Assembly (NCBI RefSeq): GCF_042477335.2
Contig: NC_091245.1
Span: forward strand, 87,706,501 to 87,770,500
DNA: 64,000 nt
Direction: 5' to 3'
Source: Ovis canadensis
Lineage: Eukaryota > Chordata > Mammalia > Artiodactyla > Bovidae
In this document: positions 1-12,228 of the stretch, one piece after another
Numbering within the stretch: the first letter of the stretch is position 1
How the letters are laid out: the number at the start of each line of letters is the position of its first letter
Translations under genes and position numbers: made by a program
Notes under the pieces: model-generated
What the model was told of the DNA's origin: nothing
Database searches by the model: none
What the model saw: only the letters and a program-made list of their open reading frames with translations

Positions 1-950
1 TTTGGGGGTCTTACTGAGGACTTGTATCCTGTGTGACAGCCTCTCAGAGAGCTCTGAGTAACTGCTATGAAGAGGTAAGGTAGAAGACAGCAGATATATA
101 CATTTTCACCTTGAAAATACATATAGTTGAGAATGAAAAGTTTGCCTGCCAAAGGCAGTAAACAAAGGTTGTTGCAACCATCAAGCCATTGCATTATAGT
201 TGTCCCCTGTGGTGGGCCCTGGGGGAATTCAGGATGGAAACCCAATACCCACCACCTAGCCATCAGCCACTGCAGCCGCACCCAGCAGTGTACAGCAGAG
301 ACTCAGGATGGGAAAACACAGGATACTGGCCTCAGATAGCGGAGGTACGTATCAAAGTAACGATTTCAGTGAGCCCAGACTTTTGTAGCTTCCTATACAC
401 AGAACAGTGCTAAATTCATTAACCTGAGATGTCTGCTTTTCTTTAATTAACAGTAATCTTTTGATATTCCAACTACTTGGTTTTGTTACAAAACTCCTAT
501 ATATCCTGGCTCCTTCCTTACCTCTTCAAGCCCAGGAAGCAGCCTCTCAAATAGCTCGAAGGGACTGCTCTGAAGTCCTCAGAGAATTACAGTATAATTC
601 TCAACTTTTAGGTTGTGCATTTTTTTCATGACATCGTCAAATATACATGTTGGTAAAAGATTGCTGCTAATCATCAAAAAACCAACATCTCACGTTAATG
701 ATCTTAATGCTTTTCTATGTGTAGGAAGATGGGTGAATCTCGGGTCTGTGTAATTCTTCATTCAAGATGCAACCCAACTCTCTAGGGGACCCTGTGTCCA
801 AAACAAAGAATGTTTCATCCTGGTTTTCTCCATCTTGAACTCCCCTTAAGGCACACAGTCTGTGAGTGATTGCGGTGGGTTGTAGCTTAGTCCTTTCCTT
901 AACCAGGTAGTGAGTGAGACTCTGTTCTTTTTGTTTACAGCTTCTCTAGG
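1..950 (+). repeat. Interspersed repeat, copy A of a family also at 18.2-18.7 kb
   Basis: Bases 1-90 and about 640-950 match 18192-18280 and 18306-18630 in the same order and orientation. Shared phrases include the start 'cttactgaggac', 'cctctcagatagctctg', 'ggtaaaagatt.ctgctaatca' and the end 'gatgagtgag..ctctggttctttttgtt'. Copy A holds about 550 extra bases in the middle, and a second version of the 'cctctcaaatagctc' head occurs near 532-575. The family looks like an endogenous-retrovirus leader or LTR-type repeat, but that class is inference. An alternative is a paralogous duplication of GSTM-cluster DNA. Confidence 0.5.
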
Positions 951-1203
951 CCATACATTTGACCAAGGTTTGGGAGGCAAATTTCATCACCAATTTGTCC
1001 CATCGTGCTAGGAAGGCTCATTTCTAGGTCAGACAAGGACTTCATTGATAGGTCATTGCTGTGCTATATCTGGACACTGTTAATATACTAAAACTTCTCT
1101 GGATCATCTGTCTTACTAACTAGTCTATTATGACCCAGAATATGTTTCCCTTTGTCACTTCTTCCCATATCTAGAGTTGCACCATTACAATTAATTTTAT
1201 ATA
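951..1203. other. Unassigned sequence
   Basis: AT-rich DNA between a repeat and a SINE. I see no coding exon or recognisable element. Confidence 0.4.
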
Positions 1204-1440
1204 GAGCTGTGTGTGTGCTAAGTCTCTTCAGTCGTGTCTGACTCTTTGTGAGCCCATGGACAGTAGTCTGCTAGGCTTCTCTGTCCATGGGGATTATACA
1301 GGCAAGAATACTGGAGTGGGCTGTGAAGCCCTCCTCCAGGAGATCTTCCCAACTGAGGGATCGAACCTACATCTCTTATGTCTCCTGCACTGGCAGGCCA
1401 GTTCTTTACCACTAGGGCCACCTGAAAAACCAATGTGGAG
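1204..1440 (-). repeat. Bov-tA/Bov-A2-type SINE, antisense
   Basis: Contains the antisense BovB-derived SINE body ('gctaagtctcttcagtcgtg', 'gactctttgtgagcccatgg', 'aagaatactggagtggg') and the reversed tRNA-derived head ('ggccagttctttaccactag'). It is somewhat diverged. Confidence 0.85.
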
Positions 1441-2395
1441 GTAGGTATATATGTGATTATAGAGGTTTACCATCATTAATTTTATCAGAGACCTGGCTGC
1501 ACAGAAGGTAATGCAAGAAACAATAATCTTATAAAATAATTAAGGTATAAGTAACATACCTAGTAACATTTTTAAGGTCATAGTACAACGAAGGAAACAA
1601 AGCATGAATAGTTTGAAAACAACAAACAGAGAATAAATTAAAACAATGATTAATATAACTGGTTGCGGTCTAGATCACGAGAAGCCATCAAGTCCAGAGA
1701 GGGGCCAGTTGGAGAGGCCAAATGATGGAGGGATTAGAAAGAAAGAAAAAGATAAATGCTCCATCTTTGTTTGCAAAATACTTTATCAACTTGCTTCAAG
1801 TTAGTAGGCATAAGAGGAAATGTTTCCTCATATTTGGAGAACAAAGATTAAAAGCCAGCAATATTTCAAACAGCCATAAAATTATAAATTCACTTCATTC
1901 AGTGCCATGGAATTAAATCTTGTTGACCTTGACTTTTTTTTGTTAGTAGTTTTATGAAGCCATCAGGTTTTCCATTTACAGTTTTGTAAATTTTTCACTC
2001 AGTTCAGTGGGCTCATTTAAAAGTTACCGGAAAAAAAAAAAAAGATAAAAGTTACCAGAAATGTGTATTTGTAAAAAGGTCCTTTTTATGAATCTTCAAG
2101 ATCTACATTCTTTTAAAAAGAATCAAAGTAAAACAATAAATGTCAAAAGACAAATGATCTGATTACAATATAACTGTCAGTGAAATTTGGTTATTTCTGT
2201 GGCATACAAAATTTTAATATAATAACTAGAATTATGACACATAAGATGCCAGAATACTTTTAGTAATTTTATACAATAATAATTACCTATAGAGTATAAT
2301 CTAAAAGTGTTCATTATAACTCATTTGACAACATTTCCCATGTTACTTAACATACCTCAAAGTTTAATTAGCATCTCTCTTTGAGTTATTTTAGG
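1441..2395. other. AT-rich unassigned sequence
   Basis: About 950 bases of AT-rich DNA with an A-run near 2032-2044. I see no exon or RNA gene. It may be old LINE material, but I could not place it. Confidence 0.4.
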
Positions 2396-2397
2396 GC

Positions 2398-2668
2398 CCT
2401 CTGAGAAGGCAATGGCACCCCACTCTAGTACTCTGCCTGGAAAATCCCACGGATGGAGGAGCCTGGCAGGCTGCAGTCCGTGGGGTCGCTGAGCTGGACA
2501 CGACTAAGTGACTTCACTTTCACTTTTCACTTTCATGCATTGGAGAAGGAAATGGCAACCCACTCTAGTGTTCTTGCCTGGAGAATCCCAGGGACGGGGG
2601 AGCCTGGTGGGCTGCCGTCTATGGGGTTGCACTAAGTCGGACAAAACTGAAGCAACTTAGCAACAGCA
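2398..2668 (+). repeat. Bov-A2 dimeric SINE
   Basis: Two tandem copies of the BovB-tail monomer ('gagaaggcaatggcaccccac' and 'gagaaggaaatggcaaccc', each followed by 'gcctggagaatccca' and 'gagcctgg.gggctgc'), joined by a 'cactttcactttcatgcattg' linker. This is the Bov-A2 arrangement, in plus orientation. Confidence 0.88.
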
Positions 2669-3221
2669 GCTGAAGCATTCCAAAGTGAGTTAGATGTCAA
2701 AAGAACTTCATTTAGAATTTGACTTGGGGAAGGTTTATCAAAGATATCAAGTTTTTATAGCAAAGTAGGATAAAGTAGGATCATAGGTCCCAGTAAATAC
2801 TTATTCACTTAACCAAAGAGACAGTAAAAGATTTTAAAGTCTAAATATATGAAATTATAATAGATCACTTAAGAGGTAAAGAAACGTTTTACAAAAGATC
2901 AATATTTCAAGAAAACTTTGTCCTCTCAATGGAAAGAAAAATCAGATTCCACTTTTGCACCACCGGACATTTAATACTGAACTTTATTTACTTAGTTAAA
3001 CTCATTCTAATCTTAGCCAGACTGGACCACACATAGAATTCCTTTCTAAAGTTATCCTTTCTTTCTCACAAGCCTTTTACAACTTTCTATATCCATATTA
3101 GTTTGTCCCTCATTTTCTTTCCCATTTAGAAATAACTAACCTTTTTTTTAAAAAACAGAAAAAAAAGAGAAATAATCAGCTTTAGCACAAAATCACTTTA
3201 TTTTCCCTTAACAAAGTACAT
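2669..3221. other. AT-rich unassigned sequence
   Basis: AT-rich intergenic DNA between a SINE and an L1. No exon or element was recognised. Confidence 0.4.
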
Positions 3222-4172
3222 TTCCATTTTATTTTTAAATTGAAGTATGTTTGATTCAAGTGTTATACTGTTTCAAGTGTACTGCAAAGCGTTTCAGTTA
3301 TATATAATTCAGAATGTATATATATACACTTTTTCATATTCTTTTCCATCATAGTTTGTTACAAGATATTAAATATAGTCCCTGGTGATATTCAGTAGTT
3401 CCCTGTTGTTTACTTTTTATATGGTAGTGTGTATCTGTTAGTGGCACGCTCCTAATTTATTCCCCCTCTTTCCCCTTTGGTAACCATAAATTTATTTTCT
3501 ATGTCTGTGAGTCTGTTTCTATTATGTGAATAAGTTCATTGTCATCATAATGTTAGAGTCCATATATAAGTGATACATATGACATTTGTCTTTCTCTGTC
3601 TGACTTATTTCACTTAGTATTATTATCTCTAGGTCCATCCATGTTGCTGCAAATGGCATTATTTCATTCTTTTCTATCCCTGAGTAGTAATCCGTTGTGT
3701 GTATGTATACATATATACACACATCCCCCACATCTTCTTTATCCGTTTATGTGTTGATGAATACTTAGGTTGGTTCCACGTCTTGGGTATTGTAAATCAT
3801 GCTGCTGTGAACATAGGGGTGCATGTATCTTTTTGAATTAGAATTTTCCTTGGATCCATGCCAGGAGTGGGATTGCTGGATCATATGGCAACTCTATTTT
3901 TTGTGTTTTAAGGAACTTCAATGCTGTTCTCCATAGCATCTGCAACATTTCATATTCCCACCCCACTGTAGGAGGGTTCTCCTTTCTCCATCCTCTATTA
4001 TTATTTACAATTTATAGACCTTTTGATGATGGGCATTCTGACTTGTGTGAGGTAATGTATCATTATAGTTTAGATTTGCATTTCTCTAATGATTAGCAAT
4101 ATTGAACATATTTTCATGTTCCTGTTGGTCATCTGTATATATTCTTTGGAAATGTCTAAGTCTTCTGCCCAT
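3222..4172 (-). mobile_element. L1 LINE 3' end, antisense, interrupted by a second L1
   Basis: Antisense L1 3' UTR and end of ORF2. Typical reversed phrases are present: 'ggtccatccatgttgctgca', 'gttggttccacgtcttggg', 'gggattgctggatcatatgg' and 'ttctttggaaatgtctaag'. It stops at about 4172, where a second, similar L1 3' end begins. The second copy therefore probably landed in this one. All frames are broken. Confidence 0.85.
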
Positions 4173-6358
4173 TTTTAAAAAACCTTTTATTTTATATTGG
4201 GGTATAGCTGATTAACAGTGTCATGATCGTTTCAAGTGAATAGCAAAGGGACTCAGCCATACATATGTATGTATCCATTCTCCCCCAAACTCCCCTCTCT
4301 ACGCTGCCATATAACGTTGAGTAGAGTTCCATGTGCTATACAGTAGATCCTTATTGGCTATGCATTTTAAATATAGCAGTGTGTACATGTCCACCCCAAA
4401 TTCCCTAACTTTCCCATCCCCCCGTCCTTCTCCTTGGCAACCTAAGTTCATTCTCTAAGTCTCTGAGTCTCTTTCTGTTTCATAAGTAATTTTATTCGTA
4501 TCATTTCTTTTCAGATTCCACATATAACAGATGTCATACGCTATTTCTCCTTCTCTGTCTGACTTACTTCACTCAGTATGACACTCTCTAGGTCCATCCA
4601 TGTTGTTGCAAATAGCATTATTTCATTCTGTTTAGTGGCTGAATATTCCACTGTATGTATGTACCTTGTCTTCTTATTCATCTGTCAATGGACATTTAGG
4701 TTGCTTCCACGTCTTGGCTATTTTAGACAGTGCTGCAATGAATATTGGTGTGCATGAATCCCTACAGATCAAGTTTATTTCTGGATATATGCCCAGGAAT
4801 GGGATTGCAGGGTCATATAGTAGCTCTATTTTTACTTTTTAAGTTACTTGCATACTGTTCTCCAGAATAGCTGTACCAGTTTACATTCCCACCAACAGTA
4901 TAGGAGGAGTCTCTTTTCTCCACACCCTCTCTAGCATTTATTGTTTGGATTTTTTAATGATAGCCATTCTGACTGGCGTGAGGTGATATCTCATTGTAGT
5001 TTTGATTTTCATTTCTTTAATAGTTTTTCACGTGCCTCTTGGGCATCTGTGCATCTTCTTTGGAGAAATGTCTATTTAGGTCCTCTGCCCATTTGTTGAC
5101 TGAGTTGTTTGTTTTGATGCTGTTAAGCATCATGCACTGTTTATAAAATTTGGAGACTAATCCTTTGTCAGGTCACATCATTCACAAATTTTTCTCCCAA
5201 TCTGTGGGTTGTCTTTTCATTTTGTTTATTGTTTCCTTTGCTGTGCAAGTTTGCAGTGGTCTCATTTGTTTATTTTTTGTTTTTATTTCCATTATTCTGA
5301 GAGTCAGATAAAAAAAATGTTGCTGCAATTTATGTCAGAGTGTTCTGCCTATGTTTTCCTGTAGGAGTTTTATAGTGTCCAGTCTCACATTTAGGTCTTT
5401 GGTTCTATTTTGAGTATTTTTGTGTATGGTATTAAAGAATGATCTAATTTCATTTTTTTACATGTAGCTGCCCAGTTTTTCCAGCACCATTTGTTGAAGA
5501 GACTGTCTTTCCAACATCATGTAGTCTTGTTTCCTTCGTTAATTGATCGTTAATTGATATGTTAATTGATCATAGGTGTGTGGGTTTATTTCTGGGTTTT
5601 CTATCCTGTTTATTTCTGGGTTTTCTATCCTGTTCTAGTGATCTATAGTTCTACTTTTGTGTCAGTACCATACTGTTTTGATGACTATAGCTTTATAGTA
5701 TGGTCTGAAGTCAGGGAACCTGATTTCTCTAGCTCCATTTTTCTTTCTCAAGATTCTTTTGGCTATTTGGGGTCTTTTGTGTCTCCATACAAATTTAAAG
5801 ATTTTTTTTGCTCTAGTTCTATGAAAAATGCCATTGGTAATTTGATAGAGGTTGCATTGACTCTGTAGATTGCCTTGAGTAATATGGTCATTTTGACAAT
5901 ATTGATTTTTTCAATCCAAGAACATGGTATATTTTTCCATCTGTTTGTATCATCTTTGATTTCTTTCATCAGTATCCGATAGCTTTCCAAGTCCATGTGT
6001 TTGGCCTCTTTGGATAGATTTATCCTAGATATTTTTTATATTCTTTTCGATGTGATGGCAAAAAGGGTTGTTTCCTTATTCTCTTTCTGATAGTTTCTTG
6101 TTAGTGTATAGGAATGCAAGAGATTTCTGTTTATTAATTTTGTATCCTGCAACTTCATTGACTTCGTTGATGAGCTCTACTAGTTTTCTGATAGCATCTG
6201 TAGGATTTTCTATGTATAGTAACAGTGACAGTTTTACTTCTTCCTTTCCAATTTGGATTCCTTTTATTTATTGTCTGATTGCTTGTGGCTAGTACTTTCA
6301 AAACTATATTGAATAAAAGTAGTGAGAGTGGGCATCCTTGTCTTGTTCCTGATGTTAG
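4173..6358 (-). mobile_element. L1 LINE, antisense, 5'-truncated
   Basis: The same L1 3' signatures occur a second time ('gtccatccatgttgttgcaa', 'ttgcttccacgtcttggcta', 'gggattgcagggtcatat'). They continue into reversed ORF2 up to 'gcatccttgtcttgttcctg' at 6334-6353. A short antisense open frame (5763-5996) encodes L1 ORF2-like residues ('[20 protein letters not shown]'). The element ends abruptly at about 6358 against BovB sequence. It is inactive. Confidence 0.88.
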
Positions 6359-6644
6359 AGAGCATGAAGATCACTCACCTAGAGCCAGACATCCTGGAGT
6401 CCGAAGTCAAGTGTGCTCTAGGAAGCATCACTACAAACAAAGCTAGTGGAGGTGATGGAATTCCAGCTGAGCTATTTCAAGTCCTAAAAGATGATGCTGT
6501 AAAAGTGTTGCACTCAATATGCCAGCAAATTTGGAAAACTCAGCAGTGGCTGCAGGACTGGAAAAGGTCAGTTTTCATTCTAATTCCAGAGAAAGGCAAT
6601 GCCAAAGAATGTTCAAACTACCACACAGTTGCACTCATCTCACC

Positions 6645-6762
6645 CCTGGAGAAAGGAATGGCAACCCACTCTAGTATTCTTGCCTGGAGGATCCCATGGA
6701 CTGAGGACCCTCATGGGCCACAGTCCACGGGATTGCAAAGAGTCAGACATGACTGAGCAACT
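6645..6762 (+). repeat. SINE (Bov-A2 monomer) nested in BovB
   Basis: 'ctggagaaaggaatggcaac', 'attcttgcctggaggatccc' and 'gcaaagagtcagacatgact' form one BovB-tail SINE monomer. It interrupts the BovB reading frame and is followed directly by a CA microsatellite. Confidence 0.8.
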
Positions 6763-6795
6763 AACACACACACACACACACACACGCACACATGC
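6762..6795 (+). repeat. (CA)n microsatellite
   Basis: A run of CA dinucleotides with one CG variant follows the SINE tail. BovB-derived SINE tails in ruminants commonly seed such microsatellites. Confidence 0.9.
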
Positions 6796-8470
6796 TAGCA
6801 AAGTAATGTTCAAAATTCTCCAAACGAGGCTTCATCAGTACATGAACTGAGAACTTCCAGATGTTGAAGCTAGATTTAGAAAAGGCAGAGGAACCAGAGA
6901 TCAAATTGCCAACATCCACTGGATCATAGAAAAAGCAAGAGAGTTCCAGAAAAACATCTACTTCTGCTTTATTGACTACACCAAAGCCTTTGTGTGGATA
7001 TCTGAATGGTCTAGTGGTTTCCTCTACTTTCTTCAAATTAAGTCTTAATTTTGCAATAACGAGTTCATGATCTGAGCCACAGTCAGCTTCCAGTCTTGTT
7101 TTTGCGGACTGTATAGAGCTTCTTCATCTTTGGCTGCAAAGGATAAAATCAATCTGATTTCGGTATAGACCACGTGGTGATGTCCATGTGTAGAGTTGTC
7201 TCTTGTGTTGTTGGAAGAGGGTGTTTGCTATGACCAGTGTGGTCTCTTGGCAAAACACTGTTAGCATTTGCCCTGCTTCATTTTGTTCTCCAAAACCAAA
7301 CTTGCTTGTTACTCCAGGTGTCTCTTGACTTCCTACTTTTGCGTTCTGTCCCCTATGATAAAAAGGACATCTTTTTTTGGTATTAGTTCTAGAAGGTCTT
7401 GTAGGTCATCATAGAATCATTCAGCTTCTTTGGCATTAGCAGTTGGGGCATAGGCTTGGATTACTGTGTTACTGAAATCTTTGCCTTGGAAATGAACAGA
7501 GATCATTCTGTCATTTTTTAGACTGCACCCAAGTACTGCATTTCAGACTTTTTTGTTGACTATGAGGGCTACTCCATTTCTTCTAAGGGATTCTTGCTCA
7601 TGATAGTAGATATAATAGTCATCTGAATTAAATTCACCCATTCCAGTCCATTTTAGTTCATTGATTCCTAAAATGTTGATGTTCACTTTTGCCATCTCCT
7701 GTTTAACCACTTCCAATTTACCTTGATTCATGGACCTAACATCCTAGGTTTGTATGCAATATTGTTCTTTATAGCATCAGCCTTTACTTCCATTACCAGT
7801 CACATCCACAACAGGGTGTTGTTTTCGTTTTGGCTCCGTCTCTTCATTCTTTCTGGAGTTATTTCTCCACTCTTCTCCAGGAGCATATAGGGCACCTACC
7901 GACCCGGGGAGTTCATCTTTCAGTGTCATACTGTTTTGCCTTTTCATACCACCTCAGAGAGTATGGGTAGGTCTCTGCTCCACTGCACAGTATGGGATGC
8001 CCTTGGGCTTAAACCTTCAGGCCCTGAAGCCACAAGACAAAGTCAGGGCTTCTATCCAGAGTCCTTGAATTCTGTTTTCTCAGAATTAGACAAGGCTGTG
8101 GTCAGTGTGATCCATTTGGTTATTTTTCTGTGATTGTGGTTTTCATTCTGTCTGCCCTCTGATGAATAGGGATAAGAGGCTTAGGAAGTCTTCCTGATGG
8201 GAGAGACTGACTGTTGGGCAAACTGGGCCTTGTTCTGCTGGGTGGGGCCATGCTCAGTAAATCTTTAATCCCATTTTCTGTTGATGGGCAGGGCTGTGTT
8301 CCCTCCCTGTTGTTTGGCCTGAGGCCAAACTGTCCACCCAGGCCTCCACTGGACCCTCAGGGCAAGTCTGACTCAGTCTCTTGCGGGGAGTCTCTGCTCC
8401 TTTCTCTCCTGACTCCTGGTGTGCACAAGGATTTGTTTGTGCCCTCCACGAGGAAGCCTCTGTAATGTTT

Positions 8471-8791
8471 CTGTATTTTATTTTGCTTGAGAATGACCTA
8501 GCTTTCTAATAAATTTCCATCATTTAACTTAATGTAGTAAAGCTTCAAAGTTTCAAGTTATCAAAGATCTGGAGAAACTATTTTTAAGTAGATATACCAT
8601 AAATCATTAGTATTCTTAAAGAGTTCACTTTAAAGGTCTTACCCCACTTATCATCTTTTTACTTTACTTGTTATTTAGATTACCCATGAAAGTTTCATGA
8701 GAAATCAGACCAAGTAAGCCATCCTCACAAGCTATTTTTCTTGCTGATGAAAATTTTAAAAGAGATTATATGACCTTATTTGGCTTTTAGT
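8471..8791. other. Unassigned sequence
   Basis: About 320 bases of AT-rich DNA between BovB and a SINE. Nothing was recognised. Confidence 0.4.
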
Positions 8792-9030
8792 AAACCTAGG
8801 TGCAGGCTTCCCTCATAGCTCAGTCGATAAAGAATCTGCCTGCATTGCAGGAGACCTGGGTTTGATTCCTGGGTTGGGAAGATCTCCTGGAGAAGGAAAT
8901 GGCAATCCACTCCAGTATTCTTGCCTGGAAAATCCCATGGATAGAGGAGCCTGTTGGGCTACAGTCCATGGGGTTGCAAGAGTCAGACATGACTTAGTGA
9001 CTAAACCACCACCACCAAACCTAGGTGCAG
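8792..9030 (+). repeat. Full-length Bov-tA SINE with 14-bp target duplication
   Basis: The tRNA-derived head ('gcttccctcatagctcagtc') is followed by the BovB-derived body. The element is flanked by perfect direct repeats AAACCTAGGTGCAG at 8792-8805 and 9017-9030. The intact target duplication points to a fairly recent LINE-mobilised insertion. Confidence 0.95.
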
Positions 9031-9044
9031 TAAAGTTGACATGT

Positions 9045-9885
9045 CTGTATTAATTAAACCAACAAACACCCCTTGACAAGGCCCTGCCCACCAGAGGGAT
9101 AAGACCCAGCTCCACCCACCACTGGGCAGGAACCAGTCCCCCCAACCAGAAAGCTTACACAAGCCTCTTTGACAGGCCTCATCCACCAGGGAGCAGACAG
9201 CAGAAACAGGAATAACTACAGGCCTGCAGCTCGTGGAATGGAAATTGCAGTCACAGAAAGTTAGACAAAATAAGATGGCAGGGGAGTATGCCCCAGACAA
9301 AGGAACAAGATAAAACCCCAGAAGAACAACTAAGTGAAGTGGAGGTAGGCAGTCTACTCAGAAAAGAATTCAGAGTAATGACAGCAAATATGATCCAAGA
9401 TCTTGGGAAAAGAACAGCGACACAAACCAAGAAAGTATTATAAAAGAAACGTTTGCTAAAGAGTAGACGGTCTAAAGAACAAAGATGAACAATATGATAA
9501 CTGAAATGAAAAAATACACTAGAAGGAATCAACAGTAGAATAAATGAGGCAGAAAGAATGGATAAGTGATTTTGTGGAACATAATAAAGAAAACAGAGTG
9601 AAAAGACGTTGAGGACAGTCTATGTGATCTCTGAGACAATATCAAACATACCAACGTTCGCATTATATGCTTCCCAGAGGAGAAGAGAGAGAAAGGACTG
9701 GGGGAAATATCTGATGAGATAATAGCTGAAAATTCCCTAACATGGGGAAGGAAACAGTCTTACAAGTCCAGAAAATGTGGAGCGTCTCAGGCAGGATAAA
9801 CCTAAAGGAGAAACATGTCAAGACACGCTGTAGCCCTGGAGGAAAAATAAACAAGCAGAAACCCCACTCTATCATTTAATTAAAT
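9045..9885 (+). mobile_element. L1-like 5' region fragment
   Basis: Includes 'aagatggcaggggagtatgc' and purine-rich 5' UTR/ORF1-start type sequence ('gtaatgacagcaaatatgat', 'ccaagatcttgggaaa'), as seen at the 5' ends of ruminant L1 copies. The upstream 9130-9260 part also resembles the BovB 5' leader at 55590-55680 ('gggagcagacagcagaaa', 'gcagtcacagaaagtta'). No open frame is preserved. The exact class is uncertain. Confidence 0.55.
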
Positions 9886-9905
9886 ATTGGCCTCAGTTTT
9901 TACTG

Positions 9906-10284
9906 CATACTCTGTGAAGAAGTGAAGTGAAAGTGAAGTGAAATGTTAGTTGCTCAGTCATGTTCGACTCTTTTCGACCCCGTGGACTGTAGCTCGCCAG
10001 GCTCCTCTTTCCATGGAATTCTCTAGGCAAGAATACTGCAGTAGGTTGCCATACCCTTCTCTGGGGATCTTCCTGGCCCAAGGATTGAACATGGATCTCC
10101 TGCATTGCAGGCGGATTCTTTACTGTCTGAGCCACGAGAGAGGTCCAAGAATACTGGAATGAGTAGCCATTCCCTTCTCCCTTCTCCAGGGGATTTTCCC
10201 AATCCAGGGATCAAATCCAAGTCTCCTACATTACAGGTGGATTCTTTAGCATCTAAGCTGGCAGTGAAGCCCTCATACTCTGTG
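9906..10284 (-). repeat. Two antisense BovB-derived SINE units with 11-bp target duplication
   Basis: Antisense SINE bodies ('ttgctcagtcatgttcgact', 'aagaatactgcagtaggttg') and the head ('gcattgcaggcggattcttt') are followed by a second partial unit ('aagaatactggaatgagtag', 'cattacaggtggattcttta'). Perfect direct repeats CATACTCTGTG lie at 9906-9916 and 10274-10284. The pair therefore behaves as one inserted block or an internally duplicated SINE. Confidence 0.88.
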
Positions 10285-10447
10285 GGTTCATGTAATCCTG
10301 TAGGTTTCCTTGTGATGTTTAACTAGCATAGTCTGAGGGGTAGATTTATATGCCCTGTCCAAGCATGGGAAGCATTCCTCAGTGAAATATATTGTACATT
10401 CCTATAATATAACTGGATGAAATAGATATAACCATCTTATATAAAGT

Positions 10448-10686
10448 CCATTCAACCACATTGAAAGTGAAAGTGAAGTCGCTCAGTCGTGTCCGACTCT
10501 TTGCAACCCCATGGACTGTAGCCCACCAGGCTCCTCCGTCCATGGGATTCTCCAGGCAAGAATACTGGAGTGGGTTGCCATTCCCTTCTCCAGGAGATCT
10601 TCCCGACCCAGGGACTGAACCCAGGTCTTCCGCGTTGCAGGCAGACACTTTAACCTCTGAGCCACCAGGGAAGCCATTCAACCACA
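10448..10686 (-). repeat. Antisense Bov-tA SINE with 13-bp target duplication
   Basis: A nearly consensus antisense SINE ('gaagtcgctcagtcgtgtcc' to 'tctgagccaccagggaagcc'). It is bounded by perfect direct repeats CCATTCAACCACA at 10448-10460 and 10674-10686. Confidence 0.95.
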
Positions 10687-11383
10687 GTAAGTTTTTATAA
10701 ATTTTCATCCCAGTCCTTCCAACTCTTACTTAGACTTTTAACCATAGACCTCCTTAGGACCCTATTAACAAGTCTTGGTCTTACAAGGAGTCCCAGAAAC
10801 TTTCCTTTTTATCCCCCAGCCATTTTACTCATTTCTGTATAAAAGGCTTTGGGATACCCAGTGAAGTGTTGAACCAAGGGACTTTAATTGGCCTCTTGCC
10901 CAAGCAATTGTTTGTCTGGTAATTTGGTCAGTGTAATTTTTTTCTCTTACAGACAAAAATTTTTCTTAACTGGGATAAATAGAGTGGCCTTGTCTGAGGT
11001 CCTTTAATGTTGAGGTGACCAGTGCAGGGTTCCTTTGGCCCACAGAACATTAGGTAGTGTTGTATCAAAACCTTGGTTTGAATCCCATCAAAGTCTGTTT
11101 TATTTATCCCACTTCTCAATGATCATCTAAAGATTTTCATGCTGCTGAGACCAGTCCCTTTAAAATTTCCATATTGTTAGGAAGAAATGAATTACCCTCA
11201 GCTTTTATTTATTTTCTTGTTAATTAACCTAATTACCATTAGCTATCATATTGTTTTTATTAGCATCTGTAAGACCCATTGGGAGGAAGCTGAGACCACC
11301 AACCCTGTTTGTTTATTTTAAACTAAGGGAGTCCTTAAGGTTAGCTGTTACATTTCTTTGTATCCACCTTTTAACTTGGTCTG
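10687..11383. other. Unassigned sequence
   Basis: About 700 bases. A 63-codon minus-strand frame (10928-11119) has no features I recognise. The region may be an old LTR/ERV fragment, but I have no diagnostic motif. Confidence 0.35.
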
Positions 11384-11596
11384 TCCATAGGTATTAGACT
11401 TCCCTTATAGCTCAGCTGGTAAAGAACCCACCTGTGATGTGGGAGACCTGGGTTCAATCCCGGGGTTGGGAAATCCCCTGGAGAATGGAGAGGCTACCCT
11501 CTCTGTATTCTGGAGAATTCCATGGACTGTATAGTCTATGGGGTCACAAAGAATTGGCTACGACTGAGCGACTTCCACTCACTTCCATAGGTATTA
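11384..11596 (+). repeat. Bov-tA SINE with 13-bp target duplication
   Basis: The tRNA-derived head ('cttatagctcagctggtaaa') is followed by a shortened BovB-derived body. Perfect direct repeats TCCATAGGTATTA lie at 11384-11396 and 11584-11596. Confidence 0.93.
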
Positions 11597-11679
11597 CCAG
11601 TAAAACAGCTGTTTACAATATAAGCTCTCTAAAAGTTTAATGACTTAGAATTTTTTTCAATTTAAAGTCTCAGTTTTTA

Positions 11680-12228
11680 GGATCAGTTGCTCAGTCGTGT
11701 CTGACTCTTTTTGACCCCATGAACTGCAGCACGCCAGGCCTCCCTTTCCATCACCAACTCCGAGTTTACTCAAACTAATGTCATTGAGTTGGTGATACCA
11801 TCCAACCATCTCATCCTCTGTCGTCCCCTTCTTCTCCCGCCTTCAATCTTTCCCAGCATCAGGGTCTTTTCAAATGAGTCAGTTCTTCGCATCAGGTGAC
11901 CAAAGTATTGGACTTTCAGCTTCAATATTAGTCCTTCCAATGAATATTCAGGACTGATTTCCTCTCAGATGGACTGGTTGGATCTCCTTGCAGTCCAAGG
12001 GACTCTCAACAGTTCTCTCCTCCTTTTGAACACCATAGTTCAAAAGCATCAATTCTTTGGCACTCAGCTTTCTTTATAGTCCAAGTCTCACATCCATACA
12101 TGACTATTGAGAAAACCATAGCCTTCACTAGATGGACCTTTGTTGGCAAAGTAACGTCTCTGCTTTTTAATATGCTGTCTAGGTTGGTCATAACTTTTCT
12201 TCCAAGGAATAAGCATCTTTTAGGATAT
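11680..12228 (-). mobile_element. BovB LINE 3' end, antisense
   Basis: The antisense BovB 3' region runs from 'ttgctcagtcgtgtctgact' to about 12228. A broken minus-strand frame (12006-12233) encodes the end of the reverse-transcriptase ORF ('VMYGCETWTIKKAECQRIDA'). The element is 5'-truncated and inactive. Confidence 0.88.

Larger units (their letters stand above)
6359..8470. mobile_element. Rearranged BovB LINE: sense ORF2 piece joined to an inverted 5' region
   Basis: 6361-6995 is plus-strand BovB reverse-transcriptase ORF sequence, reading from the 'LEPDILESEVK' region to 'FIDYTKAF', and it is interrupted by a SINE. From about 6996 the element switches strand. 6996-7740 is antisense and encodes the endonuclease region ('MNQGKLEVVKQEMAKVNINI'), and 7740-8470 is antisense BovB 5' UTR. 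The junction lies within about 6990-7000 ('accaaagcctttg' next to 'ctgaatggtctagtgg'). All reading frames are broken. Confidence 0.8.

Noticed and set aside
8808-8880. Possible tRNA genes in SINE heads
   Set aside because: The tRNA-like stretches are degenerate heads of Bov-tA SINEs repeated many times in the window, not functional tRNA genes.
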